A stretch of DNA of 64,000 nt from Paraburkholderia aromaticivorans (GTDB lineage Bacteria; Pseudomonadota; Gammaproteobacteria; Burkholderiales; Burkholderiaceae). Location of the stretch: the NCBI RefSeq assembly GCF_012689525.1, contig NZ_CP051516.1, forward strand, positions 1,240,001 through 1,304,000, in the 5' to 3' direction. Below are positions 9,127 through 18,600 of this stretch, piece by piece (position 1 is the stretch's first letter; every line of letters begins with the position of its first letter). The position numbers and the translations under genes are program-made. The notes under the pieces were generated by a model, which was not told where the DNA came from, did no database searches, and worked only from the letters and a program-made list of their open reading frames with translations.

Positions 9127-9754
9127 CGGGTTGGGCCAGGCATCCGGCGCGGCATCGCCGGACTACGCTAATTTGCCTCAGGAAGCGCGCGAAGTCCTCG
9201 ACTGCTGGTTCGGCGTGCCGGGCGCGCCGGAGTACGACACCGAGCGCAAGATCTGGTTTTCACGCAATGCGGCTTTCGACGCGATGCTGCGCGAACGCTT
9301 CGGTGCGCTGATCGACGCGGCGCGTGAATCCGCGCTCGATAGCTGGACGCAAACACCGCTCGGCGCGCTGGCGCTCGTCATCGTGCTGGATCAGTTCTCG
9401 CGCAATTGTCGTCGCGACACAGCGCGCGCGTTTGCGGCCGATCAGAAGGCATTGCTCGTCGCGCGGCAAATGGTTGCCAGTGGCGCCGACCGCGAGTTGC
9501 CCACCGTGCACCATCGCGCGTTCGCGTATCTGCCGTTCGAGCACGATGAAACGCTCGAGGGTCAGCGCGAGTCGCTGCGTCTTTTCAAGCAGCTGGAAGC
9601 GGAGCCGGGTGGCAAGTCGTACCACCGGTCCGCGGTGCGGCACGCGGAAATCATCGAGCGTTTCGGGCGCTTTCCGCATCGCAATGCGACGCTCGGGCGT
9701 CTCTCGACGGCTGAAGAAATCGCCTTCCTGCGTACACCCGGTTCATCGTTCTAG
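9119..9754 (+). CDS. DUF924 family protein
   Basis: A 211-residue cytoplasmic protein of the DUF924 (tetratricopeptide-like, COG3803) family. The family pattern is clear: VLDCWFG near the N-terminus, KIWFS, LGALALVIVLDQFSRNCRRDTARAFAAD-type helix (about residues 75-105), then HRAFAYLPFEHDE and HAEIIERFGRFPHRN. The ATG at 9119 is inside the end of the globin gene, so the two are likely co-translated. No biochemical function is established. Its end lies 16 bases from the end of the convergent downstream gene. Confidence 0.88.
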   Translation: MANGLGQASGAASPDYANLPQEAREVLDCWFGVPGAPEYDTERKIWFSRNAAFDAMLRERFGALIDAARESALDSWTQTPLGALALVIVLDQFSRNCRRDTARAFAADQKALLVARQMVASGADRELPTVHHRAFAYLPFEHDETLEGQRESLRLFKQLEAEPGGKSYHRSAVRHAEIIERFGRFPHRNATLGRLSTAEEIAFLRTPGSSF

Positions 9755-9770
9755 GCGCGTGCCGCCGCTT

Positions 9771-10865
9771 CTAATTGCCGACGACCGTTTTCGCGCCAAC
9801 CGGTGTGCGCACGAATACGCGCAGCAGTTCGTCCGTGTCGCCCGGACGCGCGCCGGACCAGAACAGACTCCATTCGCCCGACGGCTGGCGCACCGTCCCG
9901 TGACGGCTCTCTTGGATCAGCCACGTGCATTCGGTCGAAGCGGTATCCATGGTCGGTTGATGTTCGATGCCGGTGTAGTAGTACAGCATCGGCGCTTCGG
10001 ATTCACCGAGCCCCGTGCTTGCCATGCAATCGCCGTCGTTCCATTCGATATTCATACGGGCGCCGAGGCTCTCGAACACCGAGCGATAACTCTTCGCATA
10101 GTCGAGCCACGGCAGCAGCAAGGTGCTCACCAAACCCCACGCGACGATCGCGCCCGCGCACCAGCTCAGCACGCCGCGCCATTTGCCCGCGTATTTGAAC
10201 ACCGGTAGCAGCCACAGCCAGCCGAACGTCAACAGCAAGGCGGCCGCGATCAGTCCGGGTTTGACCGGCATCACCCAATCGAGCGGCAGCCAGCGGCCGA
10301 GCCGGTGCAGTGACGCATGTGTGTTCGCCGGGCCGCTCATGATCGACCAGATGATCCAGGCGAGCGCGGCGGCGCTGCCAAACAGCACGCGGCTCGTCAT
10401 GTCCCAGCTTACGTGCAGACGCTGCGGCAGCTTCTCGACGCCTTGCATCGCCAGCACGGCGAGCGGGGCGATGAACGGCAGGATGTAGAGTTCGCGAACC
10501 GTCGCCGAGCTTTGCAGCACGATGAAGCCGGTGCCCGCGAAGATCGCCGGCAAGGCCACACGCGGATCGCGCCAGCGCTGCCACGCACCGCCGGCGAGCG
10601 CGGCCAGCGCCAGCGGTACGACCGGAAAGCCGACGCTCAGCACCGTGCGCAGCACGAACAGACGGCTCTCGTTTTCGGAGCCGAGCTCGGCGACTGAAAA
10701 ACCGAAAAAGCGGCCCACGTTTGCGGCGTGTTCGCTAAACGTGCGGCTCTCGGCGCCGCCTCCGGCAAAGCGGTCAGGACGGGCAGGGGCGCGAAGCAGC
10801 GCGTTGTCGGCGGTCGCGACCGCGGCGTTCCTTCTGCGCCAAGGCGCGGATGGCTTTTTATGCAT
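9771..10865 (-). pseudogene. C-terminal part of a GT39 (ArnT/PMT-like) membrane glycosyltransferase, probably truncated
   Basis: The 364-residue frame matches the second half of GT39-type transferases, which move a sugar from a polyprenyl-phosphate donor at the outer face of the inner membrane. Residues about 45-65 (EHAANVGRFFGFSVAELG) correspond to a middle region of such proteins, followed by four membrane helices with RELYILPFIAPLAVLAMQG, then a soluble C-terminal domain. The usual first half, with the catalytic acidic pair in the first periplasmic loop and about six helices, is missing. It is replaced by some 40 basic, disordered residues after the ATG at 10865. I read this as a decayed gene, though a genuine short variant cannot be excluded. 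Confidence 0.6.
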
Positions 10866-11269
10866 GAGGATCTCTAATCGCCGTTCACGGCGGCACCGGC
10901 CGTCGGCTTATGTTCTGGCAATGCGGCGCACGTTGCTGTGCGCGCTTCGAGGAGATTGTAGTCGCGGTTTATTGCCGGCGATTACAGAAAAGGCGCGTGT
11001 GGTGGAATTCGGCATGGGGTGTCCATTCGTCGTGGTCCTTGTATTCGTCCTTTTGATATTTCTCACGAAACCGCGTTTCGGCTTCAGACAAAACCGGAAT
11101 ATCCGCGATATTACGTATTGGCAACAGCGTTTTATTCGTTCGCGAGGCGCATGAGTCTTAGCGGGTCCGACGAAACATCTGATTCGACGCTCACGTCTGG
11201 AAAATCGGACAAATCTGATTCGGGAATCTTCAGTGCATTTGTATCGTGCGCTTTCTCGCCGCAGGGCGC
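10866..11269. other. Intergenic region ahead of the ABC/PKS operon
   Basis: This 404-base stretch separates the divergently oriented truncated GT39 gene and the ABC-PKS operon. It is less GC-rich than its surroundings from about 11030 on. It contains two copies of ATCTGATTCG (near 11177 and 11213) and a small ORF at 11150-11273 that runs into the ABC ATPase start. I see no convincing -35/-10 pair, although the operon promoter must presumably lie here. It has no sign of the missing N-terminal half of the GT39 gene. Confidence 0.5.
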
Positions 11270-11273
11270 ATGA
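11150..11273 (+). CDS. Small Ser/Asp-rich ORF coupled to the ABC ATPase start
   Basis: A 40-codon frame begins at ATG 11150 (GCGAGG 6-8 bases before it) and ends in TGA at 11271-11273, so its stop overlaps the ATG of the ABC ATPase in an ATGA arrangement. The peptide starts MSLSGSDETSDSTLTSGKSD and has no recognisable domain. The frame stays open upstream to a GTG at 11019. It may be a translated leader that couples to the ABC gene, or just a chance frame. Confidence 0.22.
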
Positions 11274-11992
11274 ATCAAATTACGCAACCGATGACGACAG
11301 ACATAAGTATCGAAAATCTCTACAAGAGCTACAGGCTTGATGCAGTGCAGGTGGTCGGCCTGGCCGATGTCAATCTGCGCGTGAGCGCCGACGCGCTAAC
11401 GGTGCTCACCGGCCCCTCGGGCAGCGGCAAGACCACGCTGCTGAACATGATCGGCTGCATCGATCGACCGGACAGCGGGCGCATCGTCATAGACGGCCTG
11501 GACACAGGCGCGCTGTCCGACGACGAATTGTCCGATTTCCGCGCCGGCCGCATCGGCTATGTGTTCCAGAACTTCAACCTGCTGCCGGTGCTATCGGCTT
11601 ACGAGAACGTCGAGTATCCGCTGATGATGGCGAGCAAGCCGGCGCGTGAGCGGGCGCGGCGGGTGGGCGAACTGCTCGACGCGGTCGGGCTCGCCGCCAA
11701 GGCGCGGCATCGCCCGGGACAGCTTTCCGGTGGCGAACGGCAGCGCGTAGCAATCGCCCGCGCGCTCGCCGCCGATCCCGCGCTGGTGCTCGCCGACGAG
11801 CCCACCGCCAACCTCGACAGCAGCACCGGCGAGTCGATCATCGAATTGATGCGCAGCATGCAGTGGCAGCGTCACGTGTCGTTCCTCGTGTCGTCGCACG
11901 ATCCGCAACTGCGCGCGGCCGCCGACGCAATCGTCGAGATGCGCGACGGTCGCATCGTCGGGCAACACGTCATGCGGGGAGTCGCCGCATGA
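11270..11992 (+). CDS. ABC transporter ATP-binding protein (LolD/MacB type)
   Basis: A 240-residue ATPase of the LolD/MacB group that powers extrusion of lipids, lipoproteins or peptides through a membrane-fixed permease. It has Walker A GPSGSGKTT, the Q-loop VFQNFNLLP typical of the LolD/MacB/FtsE branch, the signature LSGGERQRVAIARAL, Walker B VLADEPTANLD and the His switch SSHD. I chose the ATG at 11270; GTG 11246 and ATG 11291 are in frame, but only 11270 has a GCAGGG site nearby. Its stop overlaps the start of the permease gene (ATGA). It is the first clear gene of the cluster that runs to the PKS. Confidence 0.9.
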   Translation: MNQITQPMTTDISIENLYKSYRLDAVQVVGLADVNLRVSADALTVLTGPSGSGKTTLLNMIGCIDRPDSGRIVIDGLDTGALSDDELSDFRAGRIGYVFQNFNLLPVLSAYENVEYPLMMASKPARERARRVGELLDAVGLAAKARHRPGQLSGGERQRVAIARALAADPALVLADEPTANLDSSTGESIIELMRSMQWQRHVSFLVSSHDPQLRAAADAIVEMRDGRIVGQHVMRGVAA

Positions 11993-13395
11993 AACACACG
12001 CTCACCCTCGCGCTGCGCAACCTCCAGCGCAACCGTCGCCGTTCGCTTGCCACGCTGCTGTCGATCATCGTCGGCGTATGCGCGATCCTGCTCTTCGGCG
12101 GCTATACGCGCGATATCACGCTCGGCATGCAGACCGACTTCGTTCGCGACAGCGGCCACCTGCAAGTGCAGCGGCGCGGCTATTTCTCCTATGGCATGGG
12201 CAATCCGACCGTGTATGGCATCCGCGATTACGAGCGCGTCGCCGCAGCGTTGCGTGACGATCCCGTGCTTCAGCCGATGATTCGGATCATTACGCCGACG
12301 TTGCAACTCGGCGGTATCGCCGGCAATTTCGATGCGGGCATGTCGCGCACGGTCTATGCGTCCGGCACGGTGCCGGTCGATCAGACGCGCATGATGTCGT
12401 GGAACGATTACGCGCTGCCGGATCAGATCAAGACCTCCGCACTCGAGGGGAGCGCGGACAACGCGGCAGTGGTCGGCGAGGGCCTCGCGCGCGTGCTGCA
12501 ACTGTGCGGCCCGCTGCACGTGCCCGATTGCGCAATGCCGCAGGCGGTGCTCGACGAGCGCAAGACGCGCGAGATTGGCGACGCGCCCGCCGACGTGCTC
12601 GCGCTCGCCGCCAACGAAGCGGCGGGCCGGCCGTCCTTGAGCAAGCTCGCGCGCATCGATGTGTTGGCAACCAGCACGCACGGCATTCCGAACGTCGGCG
12701 ACTTCACGGTGGTGAAGGCACAGCGCCAGGGCGTGAAGGAACTCGACGACATCTATCTCGCGCTGCATCTGCGCGGCGCGCAGCGCCTCATCTACGGCGG
12801 CGACGAACCGCGCGTGACCGCGCTCGAGGTGCAGTTGCACCACACCGCCGACCTCGCGGCCGCGCAGCGGCGCATCGAGACGCTGCTCGCCGAACGTTTC
12901 GCCGACCAGCCGATGGACGTGCTCGACTTCGCCACGCTGAACCCCTTCTACGGCCAGACCAACTCGATGTTCGCGGTCATCTTCGGTTTCATGTTCGCGT
13001 TGATCGGCGCGATCGTGCTGTTCGTGATCAGCAGTGCGATGAGCACGGTGATCGTCGAGCGCACGGTCGAGATCGGCACCTTGCGCGCAATGGGCAACCG
13101 GCGTGCCGACATCCAGGCATTGTTCGTTTGTGAAGGGCTGCTGCTCGGCCTCACCGGCACCGCGATCGGCGTGGTTATCGCACTGGTGGCGGCGGCCGTC
13201 ATCAACCGGCTGGGTCTGACGTGGACACCGCCGGCGCGCGTGGAAGCCGTCCCGCTGACCGTGCGCGTCTGGGGCGAGTGGCGCGCTATCGGCTTTACGT
13301 TCTTCGCGCTCGCCGCGGTCGCGACGGTGTCGGCATGGTGGCCGGCGCGCCGCGCGGCGCGTCTTTCGATCGTCGAGGCTTTGCGCCATGTGTAA
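11989..13395 (+). CDS. ABC transporter permease, MacB/FtsX type
   Basis: A 468-residue inner-membrane permease with the four-helix MacB topology: helix 1 near residues 20-40 (LATLLSIIVGVCAILLFGGY), a large periplasmic core domain to about residue 325, then three C-terminal helices carrying FtsX features such as RTVEIGTLRAMGNRRADIQ and the ending WPARRAARLSIVEALRHV. Proteins of this type do not carry substrate across the inner membrane but push molecules taken from its outer leaflet or the periplasm. It overlaps the ATPase gene by 4 bases and is followed by a LolA-like gene, which suggests a lipid or lipoprotein-like cargo. Confidence 0.9.
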   Translation: MKHTLTLALRNLQRNRRRSLATLLSIIVGVCAILLFGGYTRDITLGMQTDFVRDSGHLQVQRRGYFSYGMGNPTVYGIRDYERVAAALRDDPVLQPMIRIITPTLQLGGIAGNFDAGMSRTVYASGTVPVDQTRMMSWNDYALPDQIKTSALEGSADNAAVVGEGLARVLQLCGPLHVPDCAMPQAVLDERKTREIGDAPADVLALAANEAAGRPSLSKLARIDVLATSTHGIPNVGDFTVVKAQRQGVKELDDIYLALHLRGAQRLIYGGDEPRVTALEVQLHHTADLAAAQRRIETLLAERFADQPMDVLDFATLNPFYGQTNSMFAVIFGFMFALIGAIVLFVISSAMSTVIVERTVEIGTLRAMGNRRADIQALFVCEGLLLGLTGTAIGVVIALVAAAVINRLGLTWTPPARVEAVPLTVRVWGEWRAIGFTFFALAAVATVSAWWPARRAARLSIVEALRHV

Positions 13396-13423
13396 TTCCT
13401 TTTCTTTCGACCGGAGGCGACCC

Positions 13424-14212
13424 GTGCGTCGTTTGGCTGTTATCGCTGTATTTTTCCCGCTGTTCTTTCAGATGTTCGCGCCACCCGTTTTCGCGCAGAC
13501 GCAGCCCGATGCACAGCGGTTGCTTGCGGCGAGCGACGTGATCCGCACGCCGGCCCGCTCCTACACATTGACCGCTTCGTTGACTGAATATCGCAACGGC
13601 AAACAGGTCGATGCGAATGTGCTGTCGATCTACTCGAAGCCGGACGAAAACGGCGGTTCGTACCGCACGTTGGTGCGCTTCGAGGCGCCCGCGCGCGACC
13701 TCGGCAAGTTGATGCTGAAGAACGGTAACGACCTGTGGTTCTACGATCCGGCAAGCAGCGGCAGCATCCGCATCTCGCCGGAGCAGCGGCTGCTCGGCCA
13801 GGAGTCGAACGGCGATGTCGTCACGACCAATTTCGCGTACGACTATACGGCGGCCCTGAGCGGCATCGAGGACGTGTTGGACGGCGACCGGCAGATGCGC
13901 CGCGCGAACCTGCTGTCGCTGACCGGCAAGCGCGCGGGCTTGCAGTACTCGCGCATCGAACTGTGGCTCGATGCGGCTAACGGGCGGCCGGTCAAGGCGA
14001 AGTTCTACGCTGAAAGCGGGCGCCTGCTGAAGACGTCGATCTACCGCGCGTACGCTCTGCAACTGGGCGTCGTGCGTCCGACCGAGATCGTGATCATCGA
14101 CGGCATCGACACCAACTGGATCACCGTGATGCGCTACTCGAATTACGCGTGGCGCGAGATTCCGGATGCGTGGTTGCAGCGCGATTACCTGCCGCGCTTC
14201 AAGCCGCAATGA
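13424..14212 (+). CDS. LolA-like outer-membrane lipoprotein-sorting family protein
   Basis: A periplasmic protein of the LolA-like family (COG2834, PF17131 type), whose half-barrel fold binds acyl chains. The 262-residue product begins with a signal peptide (basic RRLAV, hydrophobic FFPLFFQMFAPPVFA, cleavage near AQT). It contains ARSYTLTASLTEYRNGK, the signature run RFEAPARDLGKLMLKNGNDLWFY broken here for length, and QRLLGQESNGDV. I prefer the GTG at 13424 because GGAGG lies 7 bases upstream; the ATG at 13388 would overlap the permease gene and add 12 hydrophilic residues. Its stop overlaps the start of the barrel gene (ATGA). It probably carries a hydrophobic cargo from the ABC complex to the outer membrane. 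Confidence 0.82.
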   Translation: MRRLAVIAVFFPLFFQMFAPPVFAQTQPDAQRLLAASDVIRTPARSYTLTASLTEYRNGKQVDANVLSIYSKPDENGGSYRTLVRFEAPARDLGKLMLKNGNDLWFYDPASSGSIRISPEQRLLGQESNGDVVTTNFAYDYTAALSGIEDVLDGDRQMRRANLLSLTGKRAGLQYSRIELWLDAANGRPVKAKFYAESGRLLKTSIYRAYALQLGVVRPTEIVIIDGIDTNWITVMRYSNYAWREIPDAWLQRDYLPRFKPQ

Positions 14213-15546
14213 AGTTGATTCGTTCGCGCGTACTGCACTCGGCCGCGCTGCTCGCGATCGGCTCTTGCACGTCGCAGTTCGCGCAAGCTATGGCTGCCGG
14301 GAGCGATATCGTGCCGCCCTTTCCCGCCGCGGTGGACGGTGACGTCGCGGCCGCGCTTAACCTCGCCGACACGTCGCAGCCGGCAGACGGCACGCTGAAG
14401 GCCGAGCCACACTCCTGGCGCGCGAGCATCGAGGAGGCGGTGCGCGCGAGCGCGTATCGCCACGCGGAGTCGTCGCTGGAAAACCAGCTTGCGCTCGATT
14501 TTCAGCTGCACAAGACCGTCGTGCCGGACGTGAATCTGAACTTGTCGGCGCGCTACGACCGTTTCGATCCGTTGTCGGCGTCTGCACCGGCAGCGTATGG
14601 CGAGACCACGCTACGCGAGGCCTATGCGGCATGGAATGTGACGCCGGTGCTGGGCTTCGACCTGGGCGCCGTCAACGAACGCGTCGGCGCCGCGGTCGGC
14701 TACAACCCGACCGATTATTTCAGGGCCGGCGCGGTCAACCCGGATCTGTCGCCGGATCCGGAAAGCCGTCGCGTGAACCGGCTCGGCACGGTCGCGGTGC
14801 GCGCGCAGCAGGTGTGGGACAGCGGCTCCGCGCAACTGATGTTTTCGCCGCGCCTCACGAGCCAGCGCGAGCCGGGCAGTGCAAGCGCGACATCGAAGCT
14901 GCAACGCACGAACGGAGTCAATCGCTGGCTGTTCGTCGGTAGCCAGAAGGTGAGCGCGTCGGTGCAGCCGCAGCTGCTGCTTTACGGCGAAGAACACGGC
15001 TCGCCCCAGGTGGGCCTGAATCTAAGCGTGTCGCCGGCGGATCCTCTGGTGGCCTATGCGGAATGGACCGGCGGGCGACGCCCCTCGCTGATCGGGCGCG
15101 CGAACGATGTGAACGACACGGCGTTTCGCACCAGTTACGCGGTCGGCGCGACGTGGACGCTACCGACGGACCTGTCGCTGACCGCGGAACTGCAAGGCAA
15201 CGCGGCCGGGGCGACGCCGGCGCAATGGCGCACCTCGCAGCAGACCGACGTCAGGGGCTGGGCCAATGCGCTCTCGACCGGCGTCGCTTCGCAGGATCTG
15301 CCGACACGTTACGGCGGTTTCGTGATGGCGCGTTGGCGCGACGTCGGCATCCGCCGGCTCGATCTGAACGCGTTCGCGCAGTTCGATCAGGGCGGTGGGC
15401 AGCAGCAGTGGATCGAATTGCGCCGCCGCTACGACCGCTTCGACGTCGCATTGCAGTTGCAGCGGCAAAGCGGACCGTCGTGGAACCGCTACGGCGCCCA
15501 GCCAGAAACGCGCAGCGTCCAGGTGGTGAGCGTCTTCTACGAATGA
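14209..15546 (+). CDS. Predicted outer-membrane beta-barrel protein
   Basis: A 445-residue exported protein: N-terminal signal peptide (LHSAALLAIGSCTSQFAQAMA), then alternating polar/aromatic strands throughout, for example VNLNLSARYDRF, LREAYAAWNV, GYNPTDYFRAG, YAEWTGGRRPSL and FVMARWRDVG. The protein ends with the aromatic C-terminal strand VQVVSVFYE typical of barrels recognised by the BAM machine. The family is not one I can name. The stop of the LolA-like gene overlaps its start (ATGA), so all four upstream genes are translationally linked. In this context it could receive or export the PKS product, or modify surface lipids. Confidence 0.68.
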   Translation: MKLIRSRVLHSAALLAIGSCTSQFAQAMAAGSDIVPPFPAAVDGDVAAALNLADTSQPADGTLKAEPHSWRASIEEAVRASAYRHAESSLENQLALDFQLHKTVVPDVNLNLSARYDRFDPLSASAPAAYGETTLREAYAAWNVTPVLGFDLGAVNERVGAAVGYNPTDYFRAGAVNPDLSPDPESRRVNRLGTVAVRAQQVWDSGSAQLMFSPRLTSQREPGSASATSKLQRTNGVNRWLFVGSQKVSASVQPQLLLYGEEHGSPQVGLNLSVSPADPLVAYAEWTGGRRPSLIGRANDVNDTAFRTSYAVGATWTLPTDLSLTAELQGNAAGATPAQWRTSQQTDVRGWANALSTGVASQDLPTRYGGFVMARWRDVGIRRLDLNAFAQFDQGGGQQQWIELRRRYDRFDVALQLQRQSGPSWNRYGAQPETRSVQVVSVFYE

Positions 15547-15659
15547 ACAGCGCCGCCGCGGGTCGACCCAAGGGTAACCCGGCGCCGCCAGTCTGCCCGC
15601 GCCGCGCGCGCTGGGCCTAATCAACTACTGGCTAGTGCCAGCATAAAGGAATTGAAGTC

Positions 15660-18600
15660 ATGCGCGATATCGCCGTGATTGGTATGTCGTGCCGCCTTCC
15701 GGCCGGCCTCGACGATCTTGACACTCTGGTCGGCGCGTTGCGCCAACGCATCGTGACAGCCGGCCCGGTGCCGGCCGACCGTTGGGACGCCGCGCGCTAC
15801 TTTGCCGCCGACGAACACGCGAAAGGCAAAGCCTATGTCGACAAGGGGAATTTCCTCATCCAGGACGTCCGCGCGATGGATGCCGGGTTCTTCGATTTAC
15901 CGCCGCGCATGGCTGAAAACCTCGACCCGATGCAGCGGCTGCTGCTCGAGTTGGTCTGGGAGGCGTTCGAAAACGCCGGGCTCGACCTGACCGCGCACGC
16001 CGGGCGTAACGTCGGTGTGTACGTGGGCGGTTTCATGCTCGATCACATGATCACGCTGATGCAGCCGTCGAACCGCGCGCGCCACAACGCGAACACCGCG
16101 GCCGGCATGATGATGACGATGCTGTCGAACCGCCTTTCGCATGCGTTCGATCTGCGCGGGCCGAGCCTTTCGATCGACACTGCGTGCTCGTCTTCGCTTG
16201 TCGCCTTCAGCTATGCGTGCCGCGACATCTGGAACGGTGACTGCGAGATGGCGGTGGTCGGCGGCGCGAACGTGATGACGCGCCCGGAATACCCGATCGG
16301 CATGAGCAAGGGGCATTTTCTGTCGCGCGACGGCCAGTGCAAGTCGTTCGACGCGCGCGGCGACGGCTATGGACGCGGCGAGGGCGGCGGCGTCGTGGTG
16401 CTGAAAACGCTCGAACGTGCGCTTGCGGACGGTGACACGATCCTTGCCACCGTGGCCGGTACGGGCGTCAATTCGGACGGCCGCACGCCCGGCATCTCGA
16501 TGCCGAGCGTCGCCGCGCAGAGTCAGTTGATCCGCGATATCTGCGAGCGTTTTTCCATCGATCCAGGCGCGGTACGCTACGTCGAATGCCATGGCACCGG
16601 TACGGCGGTCGGCGATCCGATCGAAGCCGAATCGATCGGCTCCGTGTACGGTGCGGGCCGCACCGGCGACGAGCGCGTCGTGCTCGGCTCGATCAAGAGC
16701 AACATCGGCCACCTGGAAGCGGGCGCGGGCATCGTGGGGATCATCAAGGCGGTGCTCACACTGATGCATCGCGAAGCGTTCGAACTCGGCAACCTGCAAG
16801 CGCCGCATCCTGGCATCGATTTCGAGGCGCTCGGGGTGCGGCTCGCGAACACGCCGCTCCGGCTCGCGGCTGACGACGAGCCGCTGCTGGTCGCCGTCAA
16901 CTCGTTCGGCTACGGCGGCACCAATGCCCACGCGGTACTGCGTTCCGCGCCGGCCGTGGACGTGCGCGCGAACGCGCGCGCCGGCGTCGCGCGTCCCGCG
17001 GGATTCCCGCTGATGCTGCCGCTCTCGGCGCGTCATCCTGACGCGCTGCGGGAACTCGCGGGGCGCTACGCGCGCACGCTTGCCGTCCAACCCGAAACAC
17101 TGACCGACGTGCTGCATTCCACCGCGCTGCACCGCGCCCATCTGAGCCACCGGGCGGTCGTGCTCGGCACCGATATCGAGACGATCGTGCAAGGCCTCGC
17201 TGCGCTCGCCGCCGGCGAGAAGCACGAGCGCGTGGCGACCGGCCAGCAGTCCGCGCAAGGCCGGCCGCGGCCCGTTTTCGTGTTCACCGGCATGGGACCG
17301 CAATGGTGGGCGATGGGCCAGGAACTGTACCGCGACGACCCGATCTACCGCGCCGCCGCGGACCAGGCCGATGCGAGTTTCCGTCGCATCGCCGGGTTCT
17401 CGATTCTCGAGGAGATGCTCAAGCCCGAAGCCGCGTCGCACATCAGCGAGACCGCGTATGCGCAGCCCGCGAACTTCGTGGTGCAGTGGGGGCTCGCCGC
17501 GATGCTGCGGGCGGCCGGCGTCGAACCCGGCGCGATCGTCGGTCACAGCGTCGGCGAAGTGGCGGCGGCCGCGGTAAGCGGCGCGCTCAGTCTCGACGAT
17601 GCCCTGCGCGTGGCCTACGAGCGCAGCCGCTTGCAGGCACGCACGGCCCGCACCGGCAGCATGCTCGCCGTCGGCATCGGCGCCGACGCGATCGCGCCGA
17701 TGCTCGCGCGCTTCGAAGGGCGCGTCGAGATCGCCGCCGTGAACGGTCCGGGCACGATCACCCTGGCGGGCGACACCGCAGCTATCGAGGCACTCGCCGC
17801 CGAACTCTCGCAGCACGAGATATTCAACCGCGTGCTGAACGTCGAAGTGCCGTATCACAGCCATCTGATGCAACCGATCCTCGACGAACTGCACGCGGCG
17901 TTGCAGCCGGTCGTTGCACGTGTGCCGCGGGTGCCGGTGGTGTCGACCGTCAGCGGACGTCTGGTCGAAGGTGCCGCGTTCGGCGCCGACTACTGGCCGC
18001 AGAACGTGCGGCAGCCCGTGGCTTTCATGGCGGCGGTGCAGACACTGCTCGACGAGGGTCACGCGATTTTCGTCGAGATCGGTCCGCATCCAGTGCTGGC
18101 CTCGGCGTTGCGCGATTGCGCGAAGGCGCACGCGGCCGACATCCGTCTCGTCGAGACGCTGCGGCGCAACGAGCCGGAACGCGCCCGCGTGCATCGCGCG
18201 GTGGCCCAGATCTACGCGCATGGCGCGACGCTCGACTGGCATGTGCTCAATGGCGCCGGCCGTTTCACGCCGCTGCCGAATTACCCGTGGCAGCGCGAAC
18301 CTCTGTGGGCGGAAACCGAGCGCGCCGCGTGGCAACGCATGAGCCCGACCACGCGTCCGCTGCTCGGCTGCGAGTTGTATCCGGCGCACGACGTATGGGT
18401 CAACGACCTCGAACACCAGAATCTGGCGTGGCTGAAAGATCACGTCGTCTCCGGCACGCCGATCATGCCGGCCGCCGGCTACCTCGAGACGCTGCTGGAA
18501 GCCGCCGCCACCTTGCATCCGCAGGCGCCCGGCTGGCGCATCACGGATCTGGCCATCCACGCGCCGCTAGTGCTGTCCACCGAACGCGCGATCGACTATG

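Noticed and set aside
10866..11269. Search for a transposon or integrase scar at the cluster border
   Set aside because: No terminal inverted repeats, target duplication or transposase fragment could be seen; only lower GC content and short repeats.
15897..18560. 887-codon minus-strand frame opposite the PKS
   Set aside because: Antisense shadow with no domain; the PKS frame has all catalytic motifs.
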